A DNA stretch of 57,002 nucleotides from Bacillota bacterium (GCA_023400055.1 JAEXFN010000014.1:1-57002), one strand, 5' to 3'. Numbered from the stretch's first letter, positions 18,208 to 26,280 are shown. Numbers and translations: made by a program. The notes: a model not told the origin generated them from the sequence alone.

Positions 18208-20043
18208 ATGCCAATTAAAACCAGCGACCAAATCCGGAATATCGCGATCATTGCCCACGTCGATCATGGCAAGACCACTCTGGTGGACTGTATGTTGCGG
18301 CAATCGGGGATTTTCCGGGAAAACGAAAAAGTGGTCGAACGGGTGATGGACAGCAATGATCTGGAAAGGGAACGCGGGATTACCATTCTTTCCAAGAACA
18401 CCGCCGTTTATTACAATGATACCAAGATTAACATTGTGGATACGCCGGGCCACGCCGATTTCGGAGGCGAAGTCGAGCGGGTGCTGCGGATGGTCGATGG
18501 CGCTTTGTTGCTGGTCGACGCCTTTGAAGGGCCGATGGCCCAAACCAAGTTCGTGCTCCGCAAGGCGTTGGAAGTCGGCTTAAAAGTGATCGTGGTCATT
18601 AATAAGATCGACCGCCCCGACGCCCGGGTCAATGAAGTGCTGGATGAGGTCTTCGACCTCTTTGTGGAGCTGGAGGCGGATGATTGGCAACTGGATTTCC
18701 CGGTGATTTATACGTCGGCCCGCCAGGGGATCGCCTCGCTGGATCCCGATCATGCCGGCCGGAACATGCAACCGCTGTTCGAGATGATCCGGCGCGAGAT
18801 CCCGGCGCCGTCCGGCGACGCCGATCTGCCGTTGCAGCTTCAAATCACCACGCTCGATTACGATGATTATGTCGGCCGGGTCGGCATCGGCCGGATCTCC
18901 AACGGGACCATCCGGGCGAGCCAGTTGGTCAGCCTGTGCAAACAGGACGGCAGTCAGGAGCAGATCAAAATCGGCAAGCTCTGGATCTACGAAGGGCTGA
19001 AGCGGAAAGAGGCTGACGCGGCTTCGGTGGGCGAGATCGTGGCCCTGGCTGGGTTGGGCTCGGTCAATATCGGCGAGACGGTCAGCGACGCCGAGAACCC
19101 GGTGCCCCTGCCGTTGCTCACCATCGACGAGCCGACGCTGACGATGACCTTCATGGTGAACGACAGCCCGTTCGCCGGCCGCGAAGGCAAGTATGTCACC
19201 TCGCGCCATTTGCGGGACCGTTTGTTCAAAGAAGCGGAGACCAATGTCAGTCTGAAAGTGGCCGAGACCGAAACTCCCGATGCCTTTCAGGTTTCGGGAC
19301 GCGGCGAACTGCACCTGGGGATCTTGATCGAGACCATGCGCCGCGAAGGTTACGAGCTGCAGGTGTCCAAACCGGAACCGATCCTCAAAAAAGTGAACGG
19401 CCAGACTTACGAGCCGTATGAAAGACTCTTCATCAGCGCGCCGGAGGAGTTCTCCGGGAGAGTCATTGAAAATCTGGGCCGCCGCCGGGCCGAGATGCTC
19501 AATATGACGCCGGCCGGCATCGGCCAGGTGCGGATCGAATTTTTGATCCCCGCCCGCGGCTTGGTCGGATTCCGCTCCGAGTTTCTGACCGAAACCAAGG
19601 GCGAGGGGATCATGCACCATTTATTCGACCGTTACGGGCCCTGGAAGGGCGAGATCAGCGGCAGGCAGCGCGGGGTGCTGACCGCCTTCGAGACCGGCGA
19701 CGCCTCGGCTTACGGCATCCACAACGTGGAGGACCGGGGCATGCTGTTTGTGCAGCCTACCGAGAAAGTCTATGCCGGGATGATCGTCGGCGAGAACGCC
19801 CGCGAGGGCGACCTGGACGTCAACGTCTGCAAGAAGAAACATCTGACCAACATGCGCGCCAGCACCGCCGATGAAAGCATCAAGCTGACCCCGCCCCGGG
19901 TCTTCAGTTTGGAACAGGCCATGGAATATATCGAAGAAGACGAGTTGGTGGAGATCACGCCGCAGTCGATCCGGATGCGCAAGAAGATTCTGGACCGCAG
20001 CGAGCGCGACCGCAGCTATAAGCGGAACCGCGACAACGCTTGA
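18208..20043 (+). CDS. typA: Ribosome-associated GTPase TypA/BipA
   Basis: Translational GTPase of the EF-G family that assists ribosome assembly and stress adaptation. The 611 residues include G1 AHVDHGKTTLVD, the switch II motif DTPGHADFGGEVERVL, G4 NKIDRPDAR, the beta-barrel domain 2, the EF-G-like domains III and V, and the BipA C-terminal domain ending in DRSERDRSYKRNRDNA. Length and motifs are normal. GGTGGAACGAG precedes the ATG. It stands alone after a terminator and before the repeat-rich gap, with a TATAAT at about 18175-18180 as a possible -10. Confidence 0.97.
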   Translation: MPIKTSDQIRNIAIIAHVDHGKTTLVDCMLRQSGIFRENEKVVERVMDSNDLERERGITILSKNTAVYYNDTKINIVDTPGHADFGGEVERVLRMVDGALLLVDAFEGPMAQTKFVLRKALEVGLKVIVVINKIDRPDARVNEVLDEVFDLFVELEADDWQLDFPVIYTSARQGIASLDPDHAGRNMQPLFEMIRREIPAPSGDADLPLQLQITTLDYDDYVGRVGIGRISNGTIRASQLVSLCKQDGSQEQIKIGKLWIYEGLKRKEADAASVGEIVALAGLGSVNIGETVSDAENPVPLPLLTIDEPTLTMTFMVNDSPFAGREGKYVTSRHLRDRLFKEAETNVSLKVAETETPDAFQVSGRGELHLGILIETMRREGYELQVSKPEPILKKVNGQTYEPYERLFISAPEEFSGRVIENLGRRRAEMLNMTPAGIGQVRIEFLIPARGLVGFRSEFLTETKGEGIMHHLFDRYGPWKGEISGRQRGVLTAFETGDASAYGIHNVEDRGMLFVQPTEKVYAGMIVGENAREGDLDVNVCKKKHLTNMRASTADESIKLTPPRVFSLEQAMEYIEEDELVEITPQSIRMRKKILDRSERDRSYKRNRDNA

Positions 20044-20465
20044 TTTGCAGGGACGACTGCCGTCCCGCAGTTTCGGTTCGGCTTCGAGCCAATTTTACTC
20101 GTTGAATTGTAAGCTAAAGCATTTGAGGTATGCTGGTTTTAAGTTTTTGGACCTAAAACAAGGATTCCGCCTGCGGGCGGACAGGGGTTTAGCGGCAAAC
20201 CCCGTGCAACCCCGCCACTAAGGGGACGCTGCTTCCCCTTAGACCCCGCGGGTGTCCGGTTCATTCGCGAACCGGCAAGGTAAATGGACAATGAAGTTTT
20301 GCCGCCGGTCTCCCTTGCCGCCGTCTTGCATAAGATGTGGTTTTGTTTTTTTAGGCTAGATTATCTACCCGAGCGGTCTACAAGGAGGTAGACCGGCACG
20401 GCATTGCGAATGGAGCGCATGCCGTTGCCCAACAGGAATCACTTTCAAGCAGAGTTACGATTGGC
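20044..20465. repeat. Hairpin-rich non-coding block
   Basis: No gene. A dense run of short perfect hairpins: CCGCC/GGCGG (about 20167-20180), GGGGTTT/AAACCCC (20186-20205), AAGGGGA/TCCCCTT (about 20220-20240), CCGGTTC/GAACCGG (about 20256-20275), and CGGTCTAC/GTAGACCG (20374-20395), whose loop is AAGGAG. A CGGCAT/ATGCCG pair follows. Such spacing is unlike random intergenic DNA and suggests a REP-like or structured repeat. Confidence 0.7.
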
Positions 20466-20650
20466 AGAATCGATTCTTTACTTCATTCGGTGCGCTTGGT
20501 AAAGGTAAATGCCGGGTCAAGGGCCGGCATGAGGCCCTGCGGCAGGGTAGGTCCTAGGGGTTGGCCGTTCAACCCCTGGACATTTCGCACAGGATTAACC
20601 TGGATAGACAAGAATTTCTCCTAGAATACATCTTTCAGTGACTCAGCAAG
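20466..20650 (+). repeat. Composite dispersed repeat, copy 1 (element A)
   Basis: Starts with the palindrome AGAATCGATTCT and contains hairpins ATGCCGG/CCGGCAT and GGGGTTG/CAACCCC. It ends in a 21-bp-family unit (TTTCAGTGACTCAGCAAG). Nearly the same sequence appears inverted at 56809-57002. About 150 nt are almost identical between the two copies. Confidence 0.88.
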
Positions 20651-20658
20651 CTCCTTAA

Positions 20659-20680
20659 TGATTATCAAGTTAACTCCGCA
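20659..20680 (+). repeat. Inverted flank motif of the 21-bp array (left)
   Basis: TGATTATCAAGTTAACTCC here is matched in reverse complement at 21120-21141 on the far side of the array and again at 56706-56729. It may mark an element boundary. Confidence 0.75.
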
Positions 20681-20734
20681 AGAAATACGCAGGCATGATG
20701 AAGGTTAGGTCTCGCTTGCAAACCTCTCTCTATG

Positions 20735-20830
20735 CTCTCCCCGAATCGGGGAGAGTAACCACCATGCTTCGAAGCCTAAAAGCTTTTGGACCTCGGAGGC
20801 CGGTGGTTCCCCTTCCCGATTCGGGAAGGG
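20735..20830. repeat. Paired palindromes sharing a CCGA/TCGG core
   Basis: Two 21-nt perfect palindromes, 20735-20755 (arms CTCTCCCCGA) and 20810-20830 (arms CCCTTCCCGA). They have the same core but arms changed on both sides, so pairing is conserved while sequence differs. Confidence 0.7.
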
Positions 20831-20890
20831 CCAAGGGTTAGGTCCATAGACATCATGACTTATCCTTCAATCCCTTCCCTGAGCGAGCGG

Positions 20891-21100
20891 AGCTCTTTCA
20901 GTCGCTCAGCAAGCTCGCTCAGTGACTCAACAAGCTCTTTCAGTCACTCAACAAGCTCTCTCAGTGACTCAGCAAGCTCTTTCAGTCGCTCAGCAAGCTC
21001 TTTCAGTCACTCAACAAGCTCGCTCAGTGACTCAGCAAGCTCTTTCAATCACTCAACAAGCTCTTTCAGTCGCTCAACAAGCTCTTTCAATCACTCAACA
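20891..21100. repeat. 21-bp tandem array, ten exact-length units
   Basis: Ten consecutive units of exactly 21 bp, each starting AGCTC and following the pattern (T/G/C)(T/C)TCA(G/A)T(C/G)(A/G)CTCA(A/G)CA. Units vary at a few fixed positions but never in length. Three degenerate, oppositely oriented units continue at 21144-21206 (core CGACTGAAG). Confidence 0.92.
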
Positions 21101-21119
21101 TCGTTTTAAGCGTAGGTAT

Positions 21120-21141
21120 GGAGCTAACTTGATAATCATCA
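21120..21141 (-). repeat. Inverted flank motif of the 21-bp array (right)
   Basis: GGAGCTAACTTGATAATCA, the reverse complement of the motif at 20659-20680. It is preceded by TCAACATCGTTTTAA, which also precedes the corresponding motif in the inverted copy at the window end. Confidence 0.75.
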
Positions 21142-21235
21142 AGATATCTTCAGCGACTGAAGAAGTATCTTGAACGACTGAAGATCGATCTTCGATGACC
21201 GAAGGAACATTTTAGACGGGAACATAAGAATAAAG

Positions 21236-21267
21236 AAAGAGACCATCGCTTGGGACGGTCTCTTTTT
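21236..21267 (-). terminator. Terminator of pstS
   Basis: Stem AAAGAGACC / GGTCTCTTT with flanking A and T tracts, 25 nt after the pstS stop. The tracts on both sides make it usable in either direction. Confidence 0.85.
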
Positions 21268-21291
21268 CTACGCTTTTATGCTTGCAGTCGC

Positions 21292-22089
21292 TCACTTTTT
21301 GACCGCGATATAGTCGCGGGCCACGATTTTTTGGCCTTCCGGGCTCAGCACCCAATCCAGGAACGCTTTGACCACCCCGGTCGGGGCTTTCTTGGTGAGG
21401 AACAGGAAGGGCCGCTGAATCTTGTATTTCTTGGCGATGACGTTTTGCTCGGTGGCGATCACGCCGTCGATGCGCAGGGCTTTTACCGTTTTGGCATCCA
21501 GCGCGCCCAGCGAGATATAGCCGATGGCCTCCTTGGTGATGGAGACGGTCTGCTGGACCGCGCCGGTAGAAGCCTGCACCAGACATTTGTTGGTATTGGG
21601 AGTCTTGCCGAGCACCAGTTCTTCAAAGGCGCCCCGGGTTCCCGAACCGGCTTCGCGGTTGACCACCACGATGGTTTGATCCGGGCCGCCGACCTGTTTC
21701 CAGTTGGTGTATTCGCCGGAATAAATCTGCTTCAGCTGTTCGCTGGTGAGGCCGGTGACCGGGTTGGCCTTATTGACGATGATAGCGATGCCGTCTTTGG
21801 CGATGGTGGTCTCGACGACGCCGGTCTCATCGGGGTTCAACTCCCGGGAGCTGCTGCCGATCTCGGCGGTGTTGGCCATGGCCGCCTTGATGCCGGCTCC
21901 CGAACCGCCGCCCTGCACGAAGATCTTGACGCCCTTGTTTTTGGCCATGAAGGCTTGCGCCAGCTCTTCAGCCAACGGCTGCACCGAAGTCGACCCGACG
22001 ATGTTGACGGTGCCGGAAAGAGCGGCGAAACTGGTCGCCGCCATCAAGAGCAACGCGCCGACAATGGCGAGTAAGGCGATTTTTTTCAT
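21292..22089 (-). CDS. pstS: Phosphate ABC transporter substrate-binding protein PstS
   Basis: Extracytoplasmic phosphate-binding protein of the Pst high-affinity importer. The 265-residue protein has a Sec signal peptide (MKKIALLAIVGALLLMAATS, cleavage near ASFAA). The PstS motifs GTVNIVGSTSVQPLAEELA, VQGGGSGAGIKA, AEIGSSSRELN and VVNREAGSGTRGAFEELV line the anion-binding site. GAGGAGGATTAAC precedes the ATG. No pstC, pstA, pstB or phoU lies nearby, so this is an orphan copy. Its upstream gap holds Pho-box-like repeats and a structured element. Confidence 0.93.
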   Translation of the reverse strand: MKKIALLAIVGALLLMAATSFAALSGTVNIVGSTSVQPLAEELAQAFMAKNKGVKIFVQGGGSGAGIKAAMANTAEIGSSSRELNPDETGVVETTIAKDGIAIIVNKANPVTGLTSEQLKQIYSGEYTNWKQVGGPDQTIVVVNREAGSGTRGAFEELVLGKTPNTNKCLVQASTGAVQQTVSITKEAIGYISLGALDAKTVKALRIDGVIATEQNVIAKKYKIQRPFLFLTKKAPTGVVKAFLDWVLSPEGQKIVARDYIAVKK

Positions 22090-22104
22090 TGTTAATCCTC
22101 CTCT

Positions 22105-22250
22105 ATATGTTGCAATAAGTTTTTATACCTTCAAAATCATTGCAACATATTTCCTTAATTTATAAGTTGAAATAAATACCGCGATTCGTCCTTTTCCAGC
22201 CATGCCTTACGGATGGAAAAGCTTATTTAAAAAATTTATTTCAACTTATA
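22105..22250. repeat. Structured 146-nt element, copy 1
   Basis: Hairpin 1 has a perfect 12-bp stem (22105-22116 with 22139-22150, arm ATATGTTGCAAT). Hairpin 2 has a perfect 17-bp outer stem (22161-22177 with 22234-22250) that encloses an inner stem CTTTTCCA/TGGAAAAG (22191-22198 with 22214-22221) and a conserved GCC...GGATG neck. The same layout, loops and orientation recur at 25213-25357 with different stem bases. It could be a non-autonomous transposable element of the palindrome-associated type or a structured RNA. Confidence 0.85.
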
Positions 22251-22281
22251 TCGTATTTCTTATTAAGAAAATACCATCTTC

Positions 22282-22324
22282 AGATTAAGAGAGCAGCTTT
22301 CCGAAGATTAAGAAGAGATTAAGA
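22282..22324 (-). promoter_or_regulatory. Candidate Pho-box direct repeats upstream of pstS
   Basis: AGATTAAGA occurs three times, at 22282-22290, 22305-22313 and 22316-22324. The last two are 11 bp apart, the spacing typical of PhoB/PhoP-type direct repeats. The site sits about 195 nt upstream of pstS, beyond the structured element. Confidence 0.5.
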
Positions 22325-22387
22325 ATGAGGCGAGGAAGCCGTCGCCAAGGGCCGGCGATCCTTGCGCCGGGCCGCCTTGCCCGAATA

Positions 22388-23809
22388 TCAATCATCGGTT
22401 TTTGGCGGCTTAAAGGTATGCCGTTCGATGGATAAGCGGCTTTCCAGACCGTTGATCCGGATCGAATCGATGGCGTGCAAGCGCAGCCGGCCCTGCTCAT
22501 CCTTGCGCCAATAGAGGATCGAGGCGCTGTAGGGCACGCCTTTCCGCACCAGGCCCCGCAGGCCGGCGGCGCCGGTGGTTCCGGCATCGTCGATCACGGT
22601 CTGGTCTTGCTCGGAGACCCGGTATTGGTGATCGTGGCCGTGCAGAATCAGCGGAACTTTGCCGATCAGATCCGCCGCGAAGACCCGTTCGTGGACAGCC
22701 ACGATATCCGGCGTTTCCTCCATCGCCAGGACCCGGTCGGTGAGGGTGGCGGCGGTCGCTTGCAACTCCGCCGGCTCAGCCACATCCGAATCGAACCGGC
22801 TCGAAGCCGGATCGGCGATTCCCGCGATGCTTAGGCCGGCGATGGAATAGCGCCCGCTGCTCAGCACCCATACGGAACGCAGCTTTTTCAAGCGTTCGAT
22901 GATCAAGGGCGAGTCATGATTGCCGGGGACGAAGATATAGGGAATCCCCAGCCGCTGGATGCGGGGGATGAGCTCCGCCTCCACCGCGGTGCCGTAATCG
23001 GTCAGATCGCCGGTATCGATCACGAAACGGATCTTGAAATTGGCGATCAACTCCTGCATCAGATCGAAGGCCGCCGGGTTATTATGAATATCCGTGACGT
23101 GCAGCACGGCCAGGTCGCTATCCAGGCCCAGGTTTTGAATTCCGTCGGCTTGCTGGTAAAGCAGCGAGACATCCTGGGAGACCCTTTTCAAATTGGCGCT
23201 CAGCACATCGAGATGGTTCAGGCCCATGCTGATCAGGTTCATCGCCCACGGCGCGCCGGCCAGCACCCCTTGATACTCGGGATGCTCCAGGGCATCCGGC
23301 TGATAGGTGCCCAGGGTCCCGGCGACCAGCAGCGCGATGACCAGCACCGCGACCAGAATGCCCACGCCGAACAGCGGCCGCGGCGGAAAGACCCGCGCCA
23401 CCAGCAAGGCGATCAAGCCGCCGCCGACGCCGAAGAGCGAGACGGCTCCGAGCAGCGTCAACAGGGCCTGGCTGACCTCTTTCTGAAAGGTCGGCAACCA
23501 TTGCGCCTGGGGCGGAATCGCGTTCAACTGGGCGGTCAGCTTGTTCAGGTCGATCTGGTTTAAGGTGATCACCAGCTGCAACGGGAAATGATGCGATTTT
23601 AAAAAGAGCTGGCCGATGGGGGGAATATTGATCAGGGTCCCGCCGTTCCAGTTCCAGCGGGTCTCGAGATTAAAGGAGAACGAGTAATAATTGAAGGATA
23701 CCTGGGCAAAGAGCTGCACAAACAGCAGCGTCATCAGAATGACCAGCACGATGACGAGGCTGTTTTTGATCCAGGTCCGATTCCAGTCCATTTTCATTGG
23801 CAACTTCAT
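22388..23809 (-). CDS. Membrane-anchored metallophosphoesterase
   Basis: Calcineurin-like phosphoesterase with an extracytoplasmic or membrane-associated catalytic domain. The first membrane helix is at about residues 13-37, and two or three more lie between about 110 and 190 (LLTLLGAVSLFGVGGGLIALL, VLVAVLVIALLVAG-like). The metal-binding motifs follow: D-x-H as VTDIHNN, GDLTDYG, GNHD, VAVHERV and LHGHDHQ. All are intact, so activity is likely; the substrate is unknown. ATG 23809 is chosen because GAGGAGG lies 8 nt before it, although an in-frame start exists at 23851. It lies upstream of pstS in the same direction. Confidence 0.87.
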   Translation of the reverse strand: MKLPMKMDWNRTWIKNSLVIVLVILMTLLFVQLFAQVSFNYYSFSFNLETRWNWNGGTLINIPPIGQLFLKSHHFPLQLVITLNQIDLNKLTAQLNAIPPQAQWLPTFQKEVSQALLTLLGAVSLFGVGGGLIALLVARVFPPRPLFGVGILVAVLVIALLVAGTLGTYQPDALEHPEYQGVLAGAPWAMNLISMGLNHLDVLSANLKRVSQDVSLLYQQADGIQNLGLDSDLAVLHVTDIHNNPAAFDLMQELIANFKIRFVIDTGDLTDYGTAVEAELIPRIQRLGIPYIFVPGNHDSPLIIERLKKLRSVWVLSSGRYSIAGLSIAGIADPASSRFDSDVAEPAELQATAATLTDRVLAMEETPDIVAVHERVFAADLIGKVPLILHGHDHQYRVSEQDQTVIDDAGTTGAAGLRGLVRKGVPYSASILYWRKDEQGRLRLHAIDSIRINGLESRLSIERHTFKPPKTDD

Positions 23810-23981
23810 CCCCACGACCTCCTCTCCGCTACGGTGGGTCCGAGTCATCATTATAACATATCACAAGAGCGCTGTTTTTAGTGACAATTGACCGGAAAAG
23901 GAATATTTTGCATAGGACTCCAGTATAAATTAGATGATTGCGACAGCAATGATCTACAAATCCTTCGCAGAGGTGATAACG

Positions 23982-25124
23982 ATGCCAAAGTGTGGTGAAT
24001 GCGGCGCATTCTTGGAGGATGGCGGTTTGATCTGTCCGATCTGCGGCACCACCGTAACTGCCGGAGCGGCTGAAAGGACCCTTCCCAATCAGCCCCGGGA
24101 AGCCAGGCTCGTCGAAGAATGGCTGACATCGCCGGGGAAGAATGCCAGCCCGGCTCCAGCGACCCCGGCGCCGTCAAGTCTTGCGGATGAAACCAAACTT
24201 GGCAGAGCCGGAACCGCTGCGGACAGTCAAGTTCTGGAATTCGCGACGCAACTGGAAGTGGGTTCGGCATCCGAAACGGATTCCAGCGGTCACGCTCCGG
24301 GAGCCACTGTGGAACGGGGTGACGGGGAGAATCCGGGCCATTTGGGAAAAGGCCTGATCAAACCGCAGGTCGTCGCGGTGGAACAGGACGGTTATCATTT
24401 CAGGTATGATGAACCGAAACTCAACTTTCTTAAGGTGGATAACGCTCAGGATAAAGTGGTGGAATTCCGGGTAAGCAGCGAAGACATGGAACGGCTGAAA
24501 GAGGCAAAGGCTCCGGAGGCGGCGCCGCCGGCCGAGCCCGTTTCGCTTGGCGCGGCGGAAAATGACGCCGAGCTGTCCGCCGCGCCCGCGGTTCAAGCCG
24601 GAACATGGGTTAGCGAGGAGTTCGGCGAGCAGATAACGGAACCGGCGAACCCGGAGCAGGAGCCGGCCGATGCGGACCCGGCCGAGCTCGGCAAGGAACT
24701 GCTGGCCGATGAGATCCGTGAAACAGAGGCGGAACTTATTTCGGAAAGCATCGATCTGTCCGCCGCCGATCCGGAATCACTGCCCGACACCGAGCTCCCC
24801 GAGCCGGAGCTGGTGGTGGAAGTGGAGCCGGAGACGATCTGGACCGGAGTCCGGACCCATTTGGGCTTTAGCTCCAAGGATTCGTACCGGCTGACCAACC
24901 GGGAGATTCGTTCCTTGGGAGCCTATGGCCAGACCCTGGGAGCGGTCGATCTGGCCACGGTGACGGCGGTCCGGTTGGAACAGCCGTTGCTGGGCCGCCT
25001 CTTCGGCGTGGGGGATGTATTGGTCTTTGCCCGGAACGAAGTGAAGCCGGCCTTGATCGTCAAAAGCGTCAAGGAACCCGACCGGGTCCGGCGGTTGTTA
25101 GAAAAGTTCATCCGGCGGCATTGA
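23982..25124 (+). CDS. Zinc-ribbon protein with C-terminal PH-like domain
   Basis: Function unknown. The start MPKCGECGAFLEDGG begins a zinc ribbon with two C-x2-C pairs in the first 22 residues. A long acidic, alanine-rich, probably disordered middle follows (about 30-280). The C-terminal 100 residues look like a bacterial PH domain (TNREIRSLGAYGQTLGAVDL, then a VGDVLVFARN strand pair). Ribosome-binding site GAGGTG fits ATG 23982 better than the upstream ATG 23934. Such proteins are common in Bacillota without assigned roles. It is transcribed divergently from the phosphoesterase. Confidence 0.75.
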   Translation: MPKCGECGAFLEDGGLICPICGTTVTAGAAERTLPNQPREARLVEEWLTSPGKNASPAPATPAPSSLADETKLGRAGTAADSQVLEFATQLEVGSASETDSSGHAPGATVERGDGENPGHLGKGLIKPQVVAVEQDGYHFRYDEPKLNFLKVDNAQDKVVEFRVSSEDMERLKEAKAPEAAPPAEPVSLGAAENDAELSAAPAVQAGTWVSEEFGEQITEPANPEQEPADADPAELGKELLADEIRETEAELISESIDLSAADPESLPDTELPEPELVVEVEPETIWTGVRTHLGFSSKDSYRLTNREIRSLGAYGQTLGAVDLATVTAVRLEQPLLGRLFGVGDVLVFARNEVKPALIVKSVKEPDRVRRLLEKFIRRH

Positions 25125-25149
25125 TAGCCTTTGGCGTCCGATTGCGCAG

Positions 25150-25181
25150 AAAAACCCCGGTTTGTCAAAGCGGGGTTTTTC
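25150..25181 (+). terminator. Terminator after the zinc-ribbon gene
   Basis: Stem AAAAACCCCG / CGGGGTTTTT with an 11-nt loop, 25 nt after the stop. Confidence 0.9.
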
Positions 25182-25212
25182 TGTTACAATGATAACCGGA
25201 AAATGATGCTAT

Positions 25213-25357
25213 ATATGTCGCAATAAGTTTTTTGAATGCCCGAATCAATTGCGACATATTTTCCGCGATTCATAAGATGAAAAAAGTTCATTAGTTTACC
25301 CATTCACAGCCGGCTTTAGGGATGTGAATGCTTATTCAAAAACTTTTTTCATCTTAT
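25213..25357. repeat. Structured 145-nt element, copy 2
   Basis: Same architecture and orientation as 22105-22250. Hairpin 1 stem is 25213-25224 with 25248-25259 (arm ATATGTCGCAAT). Hairpin 2 outer stem of 17 bp is 25272-25288 with 25341-25357. The inner stem is CATTCACA/TGTGAATG (25301-25308 with 25323-25330), with the same GCC/GGATG neck and G-A mismatch. Stem bases differ from copy 1 on both strands, while CAATAAGTTTTT and GCTTATT are kept. It ends 17 nt before the DUF523 start. Confidence 0.85.
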
Positions 25358-25373
25358 ATAAGGAGCCTTGCCA

Positions 25374-25868
25374 ATGGCTGAGCCGGTGATCATGATCAGT
25401 GCTTGTCTGCTGGGGATCGAGTGCCGTTACGACGGCGGAAGCAAACCAGTGCCCGGGCTTCCGGCCAAACTGGCTGGATTCAAGTTGGTCCCGTTCTGCC
25501 CGGAAGTTTGGGGAGGGTTGCCGACCCCGCGGCCTCCGGCGGAGATTCGCGCGGGCGACGGCGCGGCAGTGTTGGCCGGGACGGCGCGGGTCGTCGATCG
25601 AACCGGCCGCGACCGGACCGCCGAATTTCGGCGCGGCGCCGAGCGACTACTGGAGCAGGTCCGGCAATGGCAACCGGTTTGGATAATCGCGAAGGCCAAG
25701 AGTCCCTCCTGTGGGGTCGGCCGGATTTACGACGGCAATTTCGCGGGTCAACTGCGCGACGGGGATGGGGTCGCGGTGGCCCTGCTGCGTCAGGCCGGGA
25801 TCACTGCCATTTGCACCGAGGCGGAAATCGAACCGTTACTCCAAAATTTGTCAGGGAATAACTGTTGA
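25374..25868 (+). CDS. DUF523 family protein
   Basis: A 165-residue cytoplasmic protein of the DUF523 family, whose biochemical role is not established. The conserved cysteine-containing blocks are present: ISACLLGIECRYDGGSKP at the N terminus, FCPEVWGGLPTPRPPAEI, and IAKAKSPSCGVGRIYDG. The spaced cysteines suggest metal or cluster binding, but that is inference. ATG 25374 lies 8 nt after AAGGAG; an in-frame TTG at 25368 is too close to that site. A structured element occupies its upstream region. Confidence 0.88.
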   Translation: MAEPVIMISACLLGIECRYDGGSKPVPGLPAKLAGFKLVPFCPEVWGGLPTPRPPAEIRAGDGAAVLAGTARVVDRTGRDRTAEFRRGAERLLEQVRQWQPVWIIAKAKSPSCGVGRIYDGNFAGQLRDGDGVAVALLRQAGITAICTEAEIEPLLQNLSGNNC

Positions 25869-25894
25869 CCAAATAAAGATGGAAGTGGTATAAT
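25865..25894 (+). promoter_or_regulatory. Housekeeping promoter of tRNA-Gly
   Basis: TTGACC (25865-25870), 18-nt spacer, perfect TATAAT (25889-25894), 16 nt before the tRNA. The -35 overlaps the DUF523 stop. Confidence 0.8.
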
Positions 25895-25910
25895 AATTTG
25901 TGCGTGAGAT

Positions 25911-25986
25911 GCGGGAGTAGCTCAGTTGGTAGAGCGTCAGCCTTCCAAGCTGAATGTCGCGGGTTCGAGCCCCGTTTCCCGCTCCA
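25911..25986 (+). tRNA. tRNA-Gly (anticodon TCC)
   Basis: 76-nt cloverleaf with encoded CCA. Acceptor GCGGGAG pairs with TTCCCGC (one G-U pair), the D arm includes AGCTCAGTTGGTAGAGC, the anticodon loop CTTCCAA reads TCC, and the T arm is GCGGGTTCGAGCCCCGT. Confidence 0.97.
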
Positions 25987-25998
25987 AAACGAATGGAC

Positions 25999-26030
25999 AG
26001 CTTTCAAGGCAACTTGAGAGCTTTTTATTT
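25999..26030 (+). terminator. Terminator after tRNA-Gly
   Basis: Stem AGCTTTCAAG / CTTGAGAGCT with one wobble or mismatch pair, GCAA loop, then TTTTATTT. Confidence 0.85.
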
Positions 26031-26054
26031 CGAAAGGGTTCGGTTTCCCAATTG

Positions 26055-26083
26055 TTGAACGGGAAGACCGGATGTGTTATAAT
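26055..26083 (+). promoter_or_regulatory. Housekeeping promoter of tRNA-Arg
   Basis: TTGAAC (26055-26060), 17-nt spacer, TATAAT (26078-26083), 18 nt before the tRNA. Confidence 0.8.
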
Positions 26084-26101
26084 AAAGTCCTGATTATTCA
26101 T

Positions 26102-26177
26102 GCGCCTGTAGCTCAGGGGATAGAGCAACGGACTTCTAATCCGTTGGCCGTAGGTTCGATTCCTACCAGGCGCGCCA
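26102..26177 (+). tRNA. tRNA-Arg (anticodon TCT)
   Basis: 76-nt cloverleaf with encoded CCA. Acceptor GCGCCTG pairs with CAGGCGC. The anticodon stem is ACGGA/TCCGT with loop CTTCTAA, reading TCT. The T arm is GTAGGTTCGATTCCTAC. Confidence 0.97.
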
Positions 26178-26189
26178 TTCGGAATCGAC

Positions 26190-26222
26190 GAGGGTTTGCA
26201 TCGGGCAGGCCCTCTTATTTTT
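26190..26222 (+). terminator. Terminator after tRNA-Arg
   Basis: Stem GAGGG / CCCTC with an imperfect inner pairing and a following T-rich tract (TTATTTTTT). Confidence 0.6.
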
Positions 26223-26280
26223 TGCCGCTTAAAAATCCTTTCTGCCAAGAATTTTTCAAATAATTTTCGAAGAGCAAGAA

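Noticed and set aside
20891..21100. CRISPR array
   Set aside because: Units are contiguous with no unique spacers, and no cas genes are present.
20786..21173. Plus-strand ORFs rich in Ser or Gln/Ala over the 21-bp array
   Set aside because: They arise from the repeat period being a multiple of three and have no ribosome-binding site.
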